Shown: positions 6,872 to 15,270 of the stretch, one piece after another
How positions within the stretch are numbered: the first letter of the stretch is position 1
How the letters are laid out: each line of letters starts with the position of its first letter
Origin: JAKVAV01 sp964635965
GTDB lineage: Bacteria; Bacteroidota; Bacteroidia; Flavobacteriales_D; Cryomorphaceae
Length of the DNA: 23,484 nt
Assembly (NCBI GenBank): GCA_964635965.1
Contig: CAZWQX010000052.1
Span: 1-23,484, forward strand
Reading direction: 5' to 3'
Translations under genes and position numbers: made by a program
The notes under the pieces: model-generated
The model's database searches: none
What the model saw: only the letters and a program-made list of their open reading frames with translations
Told to the model about the DNA's origin: nothing

Positions 6872-8905
6872 ATGAATACAAAGCTATTACTGAGCGTATT
6901 CCTACTATCACTTTTTTCTTTTTCTGCTTCGGCCCAAAACTCATCTTTCGGCGAAAGATTTTCTGAGGCCGTGCGACTTGAAACTGAGGGAGAAAAGAAT
7001 CGTGCTTTCGAAATATGGACCTCTTTAGCAAGAGATTACCCTTCAAACGGAAACGTACAATACCGAGCAGGTGTCGCACACTTGGAATCTTTTAATCAGA
7101 AAAAAGCCGCACTACCCTACCTTGAGCTTGCGGAGCAATTGGGGGTAAATGACAACTACGATCCGACGAGTCAGTTTGAAGAAGGAGCCCCGTTGACGGT
7201 ATACTTCTATTTGGCCAAGGCGTACCATTTGAATTACCAACTGGATGATGCGGAGCAGTACTACGCTAAGTTTATGGAGTCAACCGCACCAAAACATTAT
7301 TTATACGACGATTCCGACTTGGGAATTCGTCAAGTAGGTAATGCGCGAATTCTCATCGCTGATCCTGTTGAGTTTTCTATTCAAAGCATGGGGCAAACCA
7401 TTAACACTCAATACCCTGATTACAGCCCGGTAATTTCAATTGATGAGAATGCTCTGTTTTTTACCTCTCAGAGACTGAGAAAGGATAGCAGCAATATTGA
7501 CATCATCAACCAAAATACCGGAGGATATTTTGATGATATCTACGTGAGCTATCGGAATAGGCTTGGAGAATGGCAAGAACCTGAAATACTAAATCTTAAT
7601 TCAGAAGGACCTGCGGCGACTATGAACGTTTCACCAAATGGACAGGTCTTGTACGTTTATGGTGCTGAAGATGAAGGCTCAATTATGGAGAGCACGTTGG
7701 TCGGTGAAACATGGACTACTCCGCAGAAAATGGATGCTCCGATTAACCTTCCCAATTCTTGGGAAACACACGTAGCAGTTACCTCAGATGGTGAAACAGT
7801 ATACTTCATAAGCAATAGAAAAGGTGGCTCAGGAGGTCGTGATATCTGGAGGGTTAAAAAACTTCCTACGGGTGAATGGAGCGAAGCCTACAATATGGGA
7901 CCCGTTCTGAATACTCCATTCGAAGAAGAAGCGGTTTTTATTTCTCCTGATGAAAAAACATTGTACTTCAGCTCTCAAGGGCACAATAGCATGGGCGGCT
8001 TCGATGTTTTCAGATCCGACATCGATGAGTCTGGAAATTGGACTGAACCAGTCAACATCGGGTACCCTATAAATACCGTTGACGATGATGTGTTCTTCGT
8101 AACCAGCGCCGACGGACGGAGAGCTTATTTTTCATCCTTCAGAGAAGAGGGAATGGGTGAAAAAGACATTTATGTTATTGACCTACCCGAACCTCGAGAG
8201 GTCAAACTGGCTTTGTTGAAAGGTTTCATAATTCCCGCGCCAGGCGAAACACTTCCTGATGATATTACGGTTTCGGTCACCAACATGGGAACAGGAGAAA
8301 ATTCGGTTTTCAGCCCTCGTCAGCGAGATGGCGTTTTCGTCGCCATTTTACCACCATGCTTTGATTATGAGGTGGAATATTTTGTAGGGGTCGAAAGCTT
8401 AGGAACGGATTCGTTTAATATAGACTGCGAAAGCGCATACCAAGAAATCGAAAAAGTTCTACTGCTCAATCCGGTATTACTTAGTGATGATGGAAAAACA
8501 GCCATTATTTCTTCTAAAGGCGGCACAAGCCAGCCCGCAGAATTTAAAAAGCTTTTCGGCTATAACGAAAACTCTGTACAGCTTGAAGAAGAGATATATA
8601 ACAAGTTCTTGGGTAACGTGAAAAAATTGATAGCAGAAAAAGGAGAGGTAGAAGTTATAATAGAAGGAAGTGCTTCGAAGGTTCCAACACGGACATTTGG
8701 CAACAACCGCAAACTAGCCGACTTAAGAGCTGAAAACGCGCGAAAACGCCTTATGAAAAGTGCACGTGATTTTGGAATTGATGTGGAAAAACTAAATATT
8801 GTCGAAGTAAAAGGAATGGTTCAAGGGCCTGAATACAAAGGAGATTATAAAACAGGAATCGATAAATACAGAGAATATCAATATGTCAAGTTAACGGTAA
8901 AATAA
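6872..8905 (+). CDS. TPR-PD40-OmpA-like envelope protein (PorE-like architecture)
   Basis: 677 residues with a signal peptide (cleavage likely after A21 in SASAQ). Residues about 25-145 are TPR-like helices. From about 175 to 440 there are repeated PD40 beta-propeller blades: ALFFTSQRL, VYFISNRKGGSGGRDIW, LYFSSQGHNSMGGFDVF, AYFSSFREEGMGEKDIY. A beta-sandwich segment resembling a carboxypeptidase-regulatory domain follows (about 443-545), then an OmpA-like C-terminus (about 565-677) with NRKLADLRAENARKRL. This order matches PorE and its relatives, periplasmic proteins that bind peptidoglycan and in some species assist type IX secretion. The position equivalent to the DAP-binding aspartate of OmpA (GxTD) reads GSAS here, while the later arginine (LRA) is kept, so normal DAP binding is uncertain. 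A shorter paralogue follows 45 bases downstream. No other type IX gene is in view. Confidence 0.8.
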   Translation: MNTKLLLSVFLLSLFSFSASAQNSSFGERFSEAVRLETEGEKNRAFEIWTSLARDYPSNGNVQYRAGVAHLESFNQKKAALPYLELAEQLGVNDNYDPTSQFEEGAPLTVYFYLAKAYHLNYQLDDAEQYYAKFMESTAPKHYLYDDSDLGIRQVGNARILIADPVEFSIQSMGQTINTQYPDYSPVISIDENALFFTSQRLRKDSSNIDIINQNTGGYFDDIYVSYRNRLGEWQEPEILNLNSEGPAATMNVSPNGQVLYVYGAEDEGSIMESTLVGETWTTPQKMDAPINLPNSWETHVAVTSDGETVYFISNRKGGSGGRDIWRVKKLPTGEWSEAYNMGPVLNTPFEEEAVFISPDEKTLYFSSQGHNSMGGFDVFRSDIDESGNWTEPVNIGYPINTVDDDVFFVTSADGRRAYFSSFREEGMGEKDIYVIDLPEPREVKLALLKGFIIPAPGETLPDDITVSVTNMGTGENSVFSPRQRDGVFVAILPPCFDYEVEYFVGVESLGTDSFNIDCESAYQEIEKVLLLNPVLLSDDGKTAIISSKGGTSQPAEFKKLFGYNENSVQLEEEIYNKFLGNVKKLIAEKGEVEVIIEGSASKVPTRTFGNNRKLADLRAENARKRLMKSARDFGIDVEKLNIVEVKGMVQGPEYKGDYKTGIDKYREYQYVKLTVK

Positions 8906-8950
8906 ATGACAGATTGAAGCCGCCATTCTCCCCTTAACAGGCGTCTCAAA

Positions 8951-10489
8951 TTGAAATGTAGAATTCACATATTGATTTTGTTGGGATTTATTCCCCAGTT
9001 CGTTTTTGGTCAGCTAGCCAGAAGAGCGGATGATGCGTTCGAAATAGGAAACTATCCGGAAGCCATCGAGCTGTATTCAAAACTTATCAGAAACTACCCT
9101 GATGATGCCGAATTCAACGAACGCCTTGGCCTGAGTTATCTCAGAACTTTTTCGGATCCACTCAGCGCACTCGACTATCTTCTGGCAGCCGAAAGAGCAG
9201 GGAAAATAGACAAGGAAACCTTTCTCGATATTGCAAGAGCGAGTATGTTGCACCTCGATTATGATCAAGCATTGGAGTACTTGCAAAAATTCGAAGAAGA
9301 AGGCGGTGTCACCAAAAAGAACCGTTCGTCTTACACAAAGCTCCGCTTGGATTGCGAAACGGCCAGTGATCTGCTGAAGTATCCGATTGATGTAGATTTC
9401 AAATCACTCGGTCCTGATATTAATTCGGTTTATCCCGATTATCATCCATTTGTCACCAAGGATGGAAACACCTTGTTTTTTACATCAAGGAGAAGGCTCA
9501 GTCCTGGAGACAGGAAAGAGTTTGACGGTTATTTTCCATCCGATATTTTTATGTCTAAAAGAACCAGTCAAGGCTGGAGTCCGGCTTCGAGATTACCCGA
9601 ACCAATTAATACTCCATATGACGAGCAAACAGTTGGGATTACCAACTCGGGTGACTCGATTTTCTTCTATATTGACCACGTAGACGAGTATGGCGATATT
9701 TACCTTAGTCCAAAGGAAGTCGGGGTTTTTGGTGATCCGAGAAGATTGGGAGATCAAATAAATAGCTCTTCTATAGAATCAGCTTGTTCAATTTCAGAGG
9801 ATAGAAAAACCTTCTTATTCAGCTCGAATAGAGATGGTGGATTTGGAGGGTTGGACATATATATGGTCAAGAAACTCCCTACGGGAGATTGGGGCGAACC
9901 ACTTAATTTGGGTCCCGATATAAACTCCGAATTCAGTGAAGATTTTCCTACCCTGTCAGGAGATGGCAAAACAATGTATTTCTGTTCAAACGGGATTCCG
10001 GGGATGGGAGGATATGATCTTTTCTTTTCAACTTGGGACGAACAAAGTAACGTTTGGACTAAGCCACAAAATCTGGGATACCCAATCAACACTCCGTTTG
10101 ACGATAAAACAATCTCATTCGTAGGAGATGGAGCGCGCGCATATGTTACTTCAATTAGATCAGAAGGCCAGGGAGATCTGGATATTTTCGAGTTGACCTT
10201 TAATCGTAAGATCACTGATAGCCCTGCCATATTTTTAATCAACATCCCTCAGGTCGCAGAAGTTGAGGGGAGTGCCCCTGAAATAGTGATCAAGAATAGT
10301 TTGGACGAGAAGATTGGGTCATATAAACCGAATCGAATAACAGCCCGTTACATTTTAGCTCTTTACCCGGGAAAGTATTTTCTGGAAGTTGATGCCAAAG
10401 GCTTCAGACCTTATACGGAAAGCTTGGTAGTGAATAACTATCATTCAAGGCAGGAGCAGAATGTGAAAGTGATAGAACTGGAGAGATAA
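8951..10489 (+). CDS. TPR-PD40 secreted protein, paralogue of the preceding gene without an OmpA domain
   Basis: 512 residues. The only possible start after the in-frame stop at 8915 that keeps the signal peptide is TTG 8951 (MKCRIHILILLGFIPQFVFG, cleavage likely after G20). TPR-like helices (about 22-140) are followed by PD40 blades from about 155 to 400 (LFFTSRRR, FLFSSNRDGGFGGLDIY, MYFCSNGIPGMGGYDLF, AYVTSIRSEGQGDLDIF) and a final beta-sandwich of about 90 residues. Domain order and blade motifs align with the 677-residue neighbour, including the linker (SLGPDINSVYPDY against SMGQTINTQYPDY), so the pair arose by tandem duplication and then diverged. The OmpA-like C-terminus is missing here. 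Expected location is the periplasm or the outer-membrane face. The exonuclease gene starts 3 bases after the stop, implying one transcript. Confidence 0.78.
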   Translation: MKCRIHILILLGFIPQFVFGQLARRADDAFEIGNYPEAIELYSKLIRNYPDDAEFNERLGLSYLRTFSDPLSALDYLLAAERAGKIDKETFLDIARASMLHLDYDQALEYLQKFEEEGGVTKKNRSSYTKLRLDCETASDLLKYPIDVDFKSLGPDINSVYPDYHPFVTKDGNTLFFTSRRRLSPGDRKEFDGYFPSDIFMSKRTSQGWSPASRLPEPINTPYDEQTVGITNSGDSIFFYIDHVDEYGDIYLSPKEVGVFGDPRRLGDQINSSSIESACSISEDRKTFLFSSNRDGGFGGLDIYMVKKLPTGDWGEPLNLGPDINSEFSEDFPTLSGDGKTMYFCSNGIPGMGGYDLFFSTWDEQSNVWTKPQNLGYPINTPFDDKTISFVGDGARAYVTSIRSEGQGDLDIFELTFNRKITDSPAIFLINIPQVAEVEGSAPEIVIKNSLDEKIGSYKPNRITARYILALYPGKYFLEVDAKGFRPYTESLVVNNYHSRQEQNVKVIELER

Positions 10490-10492
10490 AGC

Positions 10493-11320
10493 ATGAAGCT
10501 CAATCTGAAAAAACCGCTTGCCTTTTTTGATTTAGAAACCACCGGTACCAACGTCGCATCGGATAGAATAGTAGAAATTGCGATCTTAAAAGTTTATCCC
10601 GATGGAAGGATAGAGAAGAGACCAAATATGGAGGCTGGTCAAGGTAGATTATTGGTCAATCCTGAACGCCCAATTCCTCTTGAAACTTCGCTAATTCACG
10701 GGATCTATGACGAGGATGTAGCAAATGCACCGACTTTTGCTCAATTAGCTGACAAGCTGTTTAAATTCATCTACGACTCAGACCTTGCAGGCTATAACTC
10801 GAATAAATTTGATGTGCCTATTCTGGCCGAGGAGTTCCTGAGATGTGGAATTGACTTCAGTGTTGAGGATAGAAATCTTGTTGACGTTCAGAACATTTTC
10901 CATTTAATGGAACAGCGAACCCTAAAGGCAGGATACAAGTTTTATTGCGGTAAAGATTTGACCAATGCGCACGAAGCTATGGCGGATGTCGAGGCTACGT
11001 ATGAGATTCTGTTGGCCCAAATTGACAAATACAATGGAGTTGAGATAGAAGCCAAAGACGGGACTAAAAAGGTGCCCATCAAAAACGATATGGACGAACT
11101 ACACGTCGTTTCTCAGAGGCATCGCAACGTTGACTTCCTTGGCCGCTTTGTTTACAATGATCAAAATCAGGAGTGTTTCAATTTCGGCAAGCACAAAGGA
11201 AAAACGGTGGAACAGGTCCTAAAAGAAGAACCTGGCTACTACGGATGGATGATGAATGGAGATTTTCCTCTGTACACCAAAAAGGTACTAAGGTCAATCA
11301 AAGAAAGAATGAATTCATGA
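10493..11320 (+). CDS. DnaQ-like 3'-5' exonuclease with an ExoX-like C-terminal domain
   Basis: 275 residues. The N-terminal RNase-T/DnaQ fold has the DEDDh metal-binding set: D13 and E15 in FDLETTG, D107 in GYNSNKFD, H160 and D165 in HEAMAD. After a linker, residues about 211-272 form a small C-terminal module with FGKHKGKTVEQVL and GYYGWMMNGDFPLYT, the motif found at the end of ExoX-type exonucleases and related proteins. It probably removes nucleotides from 3' ends of DNA or RNA in repair or turnover; it is too small and too differently tailed to be assigned as the polymerase III epsilon subunit. ATG 10493 follows the upstream stop by 3 bases, and its own stop overlaps the FAH start (ATGA), so it sits in a translationally coupled operon. 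Confidence 0.88.
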   Translation: MKLNLKKPLAFFDLETTGTNVASDRIVEIAILKVYPDGRIEKRPNMEAGQGRLLVNPERPIPLETSLIHGIYDEDVANAPTFAQLADKLFKFIYDSDLAGYNSNKFDVPILAEEFLRCGIDFSVEDRNLVDVQNIFHLMEQRTLKAGYKFYCGKDLTNAHEAMADVEATYEILLAQIDKYNGVEIEAKDGTKKVPIKNDMDELHVVSQRHRNVDFLGRFVYNDQNQECFNFGKHKGKTVEQVLKEEPGYYGWMMNGDFPLYTKKVLRSIKERMNS

Positions 11321-11931
11321 AGATTATCTGCATTGGTCGCAATTATGCCGAACACGCAAAAGAGCTAAACAATGAAATTCCGAATGAACCTGTAATATTT
11401 TGTAAACCTGAGACTGCCCTCCTACCAAAAAACCATCCTTTTATCTATCCCGATCATATCAAGGACCTACATTTCGAGTTGGAGTTGGTGATCAGAATTA
11501 AAAAAGTCGGGAAGCATATTAGCAAAAGATTTGCCCACAAATACTTCGACGAGATCGGTTTGGGAATAGACTTTACGGCTCGTGATATCCAGAAAAAATG
11601 CAAAGAAAAAGGCCTTCCTTGGGAGAGAGCAAAAGCTTTTGATCACTCCGCCCCCGTTAGCCGAGAATTTCTTAAAATCCAAGATCTAAGAGATTCAAAA
11701 GCAATCAAATTTGAACTTTTCAAAAACGGTGAACCCGTGCAGAGCGGCGATTCATCCTTAATGCTCTTCCCGTTTGACCATTTAATAGAAGAAGTCTCTA
11801 AGCTTTTTACACTTAAAATTGGCGATTTGATTTTCACCGGAACCCCAAAAGGTGTTGGGTCTGTAAAAAAAGGTGACTTATTAGAAGGTTATCTCGAAGG
11901 AAGGAAACTTCTCAGGTTAGAGATCAAATAG
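11317..11931 (+). CDS. Fumarylacetoacetate hydrolase (FAH) family protein
   Basis: 204 residues starting at ATG 11317, which overlaps the exonuclease stop as ATGA. The frame is open further upstream but that part only re-reads exonuclease sequence. It is a minimal FAH fold beginning MKIICIGRNYAEHAKEL, with the acidic metal ligands E54 and E56 in HFELELVI and D85 in GIDFTARD, and the late LIFTGTPKGVGSVKKGD signature. The family includes acylpyruvases, oxaloacetate decarboxylases and 2-hydroxyhepta-2,4-dienedioate isomerases. Its short length and lack of an N-terminal SH3-like extension fit the FAHD1/YcgM-like acylpyruvase or oxaloacetate decarboxylase group, but the substrate is not determined. 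It is the last gene of the run starting at 6872. Confidence 0.9.
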   Translation: MKIICIGRNYAEHAKELNNEIPNEPVIFCKPETALLPKNHPFIYPDHIKDLHFELELVIRIKKVGKHISKRFAHKYFDEIGLGIDFTARDIQKKCKEKGLPWERAKAFDHSAPVSREFLKIQDLRDSKAIKFELFKNGEPVQSGDSSLMLFPFDHLIEEVSKLFTLKIGDLIFTGTPKGVGSVKKGDLLEGYLEGRKLLRLEIK

Positions 11932-12014
11932 CTTACCTGTTGTTTAATTCACAGATATTTCCCATTTTCAACTCTTTACTGGCATACCTCTTGGTTTAAT
12001 CGATCAGTCATTTT

Positions 12015-13943
12015 ATGGGAGAATTGGATGTTTACGTAGTCGAAACAAAGGAGCAACGCAAGGAATTTGTTTCGGCCATCCTAAAGGATATGAAAGCCCT
12101 CGAAATCATGTTGGAGACCAACATGTTTGAATCGGGCATTACACGTATTGGTGCAGAACAAGAATTTTGTTTTGTCAACAAAAACTATCGACCTTCCTTA
12201 ATCGGGCTGGAAGTATTAGGAGAATTAAATGATCCGCACTTTACCACTGAGTTAGCCAAATTTAATCTCGAAGCCAATTTAGATCCTTTAGTATTTACTG
12301 GTGATGCCCTGAGTCAGCTCGAGACTGATTTGAGGCATTTGGTTGAAAAGGCTGATAATCTGGCACAAAACTATGATTCAAGAGTTTTGCTCACGGGCAT
12401 CATGCCAACCATCATAAAAGATGACCTGGAATTTGAAAACATTACCCCCTATGAACGTTATCGCGCACTGAACGACGCGATGATAAAGAGGCGTGGAGGT
12501 GACTTCTCCTTCCATATCAAAGCGACAGATGAGCTGATCACGAATCACAACACTATGTTGTTTGAAGCGTGTAATACCAGCTTTCAGATTCACCTGCAAA
12601 TAAATCCCGAAGAATTTGTCGATAAATACAATTGGGCCCAGGCCATTTCAGGCCCTGTATTGGCCGCGGCCACAAACTCTCCTATCCTATTTGGTAAGCG
12701 ATTATGGGACGAGACAAGAATTGCCGTGTTCGAACAAACAGTTGATCTCAAAAACCAGAAAAACCCCGAGCGAGAGCAGAAAAGTAGGGTTGATTTTGGA
12801 ACGGATTGGCTCAAAGAAAGTGTAACCGAAATTTTCAAGTACGACGTCGCTTATTACAGACTCCTTCTTGCTTCAAATATCCAAGAAGATGCATTGGAGC
12901 GCCTGGATAAGGGTGAAATACCAAAACTCAGAGCTCTTTCACTTCACAACGGAACGATCTACAAATGGAATAGACCTTGTTATGGAGTAACCAATGGAAA
13001 ACCTCATTTAAGGATTGAAAACAGGTATATACCCGCAGGCCCTACAATCCTCGATGAAATGGCCAATACAGCATTTTGGCTCGGCTTGATGATCGGCATT
13101 CCTGATGATGTTGGAAACATATCCGAAGATTTGGATTTCGATGAAGCGAAATTGAATTTTCACAAGGCCGCTCAAATGGGTCTTAGCGCCCAGTTTACCT
13201 GGAAAGACGGGAAAGTACATCCCGCAAAAGACCTTATACTCAATGAGCTTTTGCCAATGAGCCGAAAGGGTCTCGAGATGATGGAAATTAATCCTGCTGA
13301 TATAGATCGCTATTTGAATGTGATACGCGATAGAGTTGAGCAGCATCAGACGGGTTCGATTTGGATTAGAAAATCATTTAATAACCTGAAGAAGCATGCC
13401 AATCGAGAAGAAGTTGTCGTTGCGGTGACTGCAGGAATGCTGAAAAGACAATACAGCGAGAAGCCCGTTCACGAATGGGATTTACCTTCAATCAAAGAAA
13501 GCGGAACTTGGGCGAATAAATTTAAAGAAGTTCATCAAGTCATGAGTAAAGAGCTTTATACAGTTCAAGAAAATGACTTAGTAGATTTAGTCTCTAATCT
13601 CATGAATTGGAGGAACATACACCACGTTCCCGTTGAAAATGATGATGGAGAAGTTGTAGGAATTATTTCAGCAGGAGATATTATAAACTATTATTGCAAA
13701 CATTCCGGCGATCAGAGCATAACCGTCGATGACATGATGATCAAAAATCCTGTCACCGTTACTGCCCGAACACCAACCGTTGAGGCCCTTAAACTCATGC
13801 GTCAGAACAATTTGGGGTGTCTGCCTGTAGTGAAAGACAAGAAATTGATTGGTATTCTAACCGAGTCGGATTTTGTCTACATGGCGGAAAACCTCTTTGA
13901 AGAATTGCAAGATATTGAAACCAAAAGCGATACAACTATTTGA
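12015..13943 (+). CDS. Glutamate-cysteine-ligase-like (GCS2-type) enzyme with a C-terminal CBS pair
   Basis: 642 residues, no signal peptide. Residues about 35-400 resemble the carboxylate-amine ligase GCS2 fold: GAEQEFCFV with the ExE metal/ATP pair (E48, E50), NLEANLDP, a long helical central part, and HLRIENRYIPAGPTILDE, which corresponds to the E-x-R block of the family. Residues about 505-625 are two tandem CBS motifs (VMSKELYTVQENDLVDLV; HHVPVENDDGEVVGII; MMIKNPVTVTARTPTVEA; GCLPVVKDKKLIGILTESDF) that normally bind adenine nucleotides. It probably joins an amino group to a carboxylate using ATP, with CBS sensing energy state; the substrate is unknown. True glutathione synthesis (GshA) is unlikely because GshA lacks CBS domains and no gshB is near. 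The C-terminus overlaps the aspartoacylase gene, so the two are likely translated together. Confidence 0.75.
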   Translation: MGELDVYVVETKEQRKEFVSAILKDMKALEIMLETNMFESGITRIGAEQEFCFVNKNYRPSLIGLEVLGELNDPHFTTELAKFNLEANLDPLVFTGDALSQLETDLRHLVEKADNLAQNYDSRVLLTGIMPTIIKDDLEFENITPYERYRALNDAMIKRRGGDFSFHIKATDELITNHNTMLFEACNTSFQIHLQINPEEFVDKYNWAQAISGPVLAAATNSPILFGKRLWDETRIAVFEQTVDLKNQKNPEREQKSRVDFGTDWLKESVTEIFKYDVAYYRLLLASNIQEDALERLDKGEIPKLRALSLHNGTIYKWNRPCYGVTNGKPHLRIENRYIPAGPTILDEMANTAFWLGLMIGIPDDVGNISEDLDFDEAKLNFHKAAQMGLSAQFTWKDGKVHPAKDLILNELLPMSRKGLEMMEINPADIDRYLNVIRDRVEQHQTGSIWIRKSFNNLKKHANREEVVVAVTAGMLKRQYSEKPVHEWDLPSIKESGTWANKFKEVHQVMSKELYTVQENDLVDLVSNLMNWRNIHHVPVENDDGEVVGIISAGDIINYYCKHSGDQSITVDDMMIKNPVTVTARTPTVEALKLMRQNNLGCLPVVKDKKLIGILTESDFVYMAENLFEELQDIETKSDTTI

Positions 13944-15129
13944 TTTTACAGAGGGGCGTTCAATAAAAGTTAGTCGGGAAATTGCCGCAATTAAAGGTGA
14001 TAAACCCGGCCCCAATATGGTATTTATTGGTGGAATGCACGGTAATGAGCCCACAGGAGTCATTGCCTTACACCATGTGATGCGTCAATTGGCTACACTT
14101 CGACCATTGATCTCGGGAAATATTTATGCCCTCACAGGAAACCTAACAGCACTTGAACGTGGAGAGCGTTTTATTATCAATGACCTCAACCGAATTTGGC
14201 AACCCGACATGGTTGAGCGGGCCAAAAAGAAAGACTATCACCCTGATGAAGTTATCAATGAAGTCGAAGAACAAATTGAACTTTGGTCCTACATTGATGG
14301 CCTTCTGAAAGACGGAAAGGAAAAGTTTTATTTCGTTGATCTCCATACGACATCGGGCAAATCTGAACCCTTCATTTTCATGAGCGACACAATCATGAAC
14401 AGAAGATTCATTCACAAGATGCCCGTCCCTGTAGTGATAGGAATTGAAGAACATCTGGACGAGCCTCTGCTTAGCTATATTAATGAACTTGGTTATCCTT
14501 CACTTGCCTTTGAAGCAGGACAACATAACGATCCTGATTCGGTGAGGAGTCATGAAGCAATGATATGGCTTTCGCTTGTACATGGTGGTTTAATGAAAAA
14601 GATAGAGGTCCCCAAGTTCAAGAAGCACTATCATCAGTTATTGCATGCCACGGAAGGGAATAAAAAGGTCTATGAAATAAGGATGAGGCAGGGTTTAAAA
14701 CCCGGAGATCGCTTCAAGATGCGCGGAGGTTTTGAAAACTTCCAAAAAGTTAAAAAGGGCGATCCGATAGCCGAACTAAACGGACATCTTCTCAGGGCAA
14801 ACGAAAATGCTCAAATTTTTATGCCGCTTTACCAAGATCAGGGTGATGACGGCTTTTTTATTATCCGAAAAATCGCCAGATTTTGGCTGGGGGTCTCTTT
14901 TGTTTTCAGAAAACTTAATCTCTACCGTGTTCTCGGATTTCTTCCTGGCGTAAGACGATTTATGGGAAGTGATAATGTCATGGTCGTAAACAGAAAAGTA
15001 GCCAGGTGGTATAGTATTGAAATTCTTCACCTTATGGGCTATAGGAGAAAGAAAAAGCAAGGATTCTTGACCCTGTTTATTCGCCGGAAATTCGACCATT
15101 CAGGTCCTTGGAAAAAAAGTGCGAAGTAA
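13915..15129 (+). CDS. Succinylglutamate desuccinylase/aspartoacylase family protein
   Basis: About 404 residues. Zinc and catalytic motifs of the M14-like AstE/ASPA family are present: GGMHGNEPTG (H42, E45), DLNRIWQPD, VDLHTTSG (H144) and the general base in FEAGQH (E200), with a C-terminal beta-rich and basic extension beyond the usual fold. The enzyme would hydrolyse an N-acyl amino acid or similar amide. The start is uncertain: the frame has no suitable ATG before the zinc motif, and TTG at 13873, 13897 or 13915 are the candidates. 13915 is chosen because it gives the shortest overlap with the preceding GCS2-CBS gene (29 bases) and a normal-length N-terminus. The overlap argues for one operon in which the ligase-like and hydrolase enzymes act on related molecules. 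The substrate cannot be read from the sequence. Confidence 0.8.
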   Translation: MKPKAIQLFDFTEGRSIKVSREIAAIKGDKPGPNMVFIGGMHGNEPTGVIALHHVMRQLATLRPLISGNIYALTGNLTALERGERFIINDLNRIWQPDMVERAKKKDYHPDEVINEVEEQIELWSYIDGLLKDGKEKFYFVDLHTTSGKSEPFIFMSDTIMNRRFIHKMPVPVVIGIEEHLDEPLLSYINELGYPSLAFEAGQHNDPDSVRSHEAMIWLSLVHGGLMKKIEVPKFKKHYHQLLHATEGNKKVYEIRMRQGLKPGDRFKMRGGFENFQKVKKGDPIAELNGHLLRANENAQIFMPLYQDQGDDGFFIIRKIARFWLGVSFVFRKLNLYRVLGFLPGVRRFMGSDNVMVVNRKVARWYSIEILHLMGYRRKKKQGFLTLFIRRKFDHSGPWKKSAK

Positions 15130-15192
15130 CCCACTCAATTTCACTGCGTAGTCAATAAGAAATAATACGGTGTTGCGTTTTATATCGCAGCA

Positions 15193-15270
15193 ATGAAAAC
15201 CAAAGTGTCAGCATCTTTTGTTACTAATTCAAACCGGTTCAGGATGCAAGGATACATTTGGACTTTATGA
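15193..15270 (+). CDS. Possible 25-codon upstream ORF of the M23 gene
   Basis: ATG 15193 opens 25 codons (begins MKTKVSASF) ending at TGA 15268-15270, which overlaps the endopeptidase ATG at 15267 as ATGA, the arrangement seen in translational coupling. It has no recognisable domain or signal peptide and may be chance. It is also largely excluded from the transcript if the promoter box at 15253-15260 is the one used. It occupies most of the 128-base spacer, in which I see no other gene. Confidence 0.2.
   Translation: MKTKVSASFVTNSNRFRMQGYIWTL
15253..15260 (+). promoter_or_regulatory. Bacteroidota -7 promoter box of the M23/PBP1A operon
   Basis: TACATTTG matches TAnnTTTG and lies 6 bases before ATG 15267, so the transcription start would fall at or just before the start codon. 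It supports ATG 15267 over the TTG at 15258, which lies inside the box. No -33 TTTG at 17-23 bases is evident. Confidence 0.5.

Noticed and set aside
9754..10245. A 163-codon open frame on the minus strand inside the TPR-PD40 paralogue
   Set aside because: It lies fully antisense to a gene with clear blade motifs, has no recognisable domain or signal peptide, and its composition is what a reverse frame of this coding sequence gives.
10493..11320. Calling the exonuclease dnaQ (polymerase III epsilon)
   Set aside because: The ExoX-like tail and the lack of any polymerase-binding segment do not fit epsilon; many DEDDh exonucleases share the same active-site residues.
12015..13943. Calling the GCS2-like gene gshA for glutathione synthesis
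   Set aside because: It carries a CBS pair, no glutathione synthetase is nearby, and the neighbour is an aspartoacylase-type hydrolase; a broader carboxylate-amine ligase call is safer.
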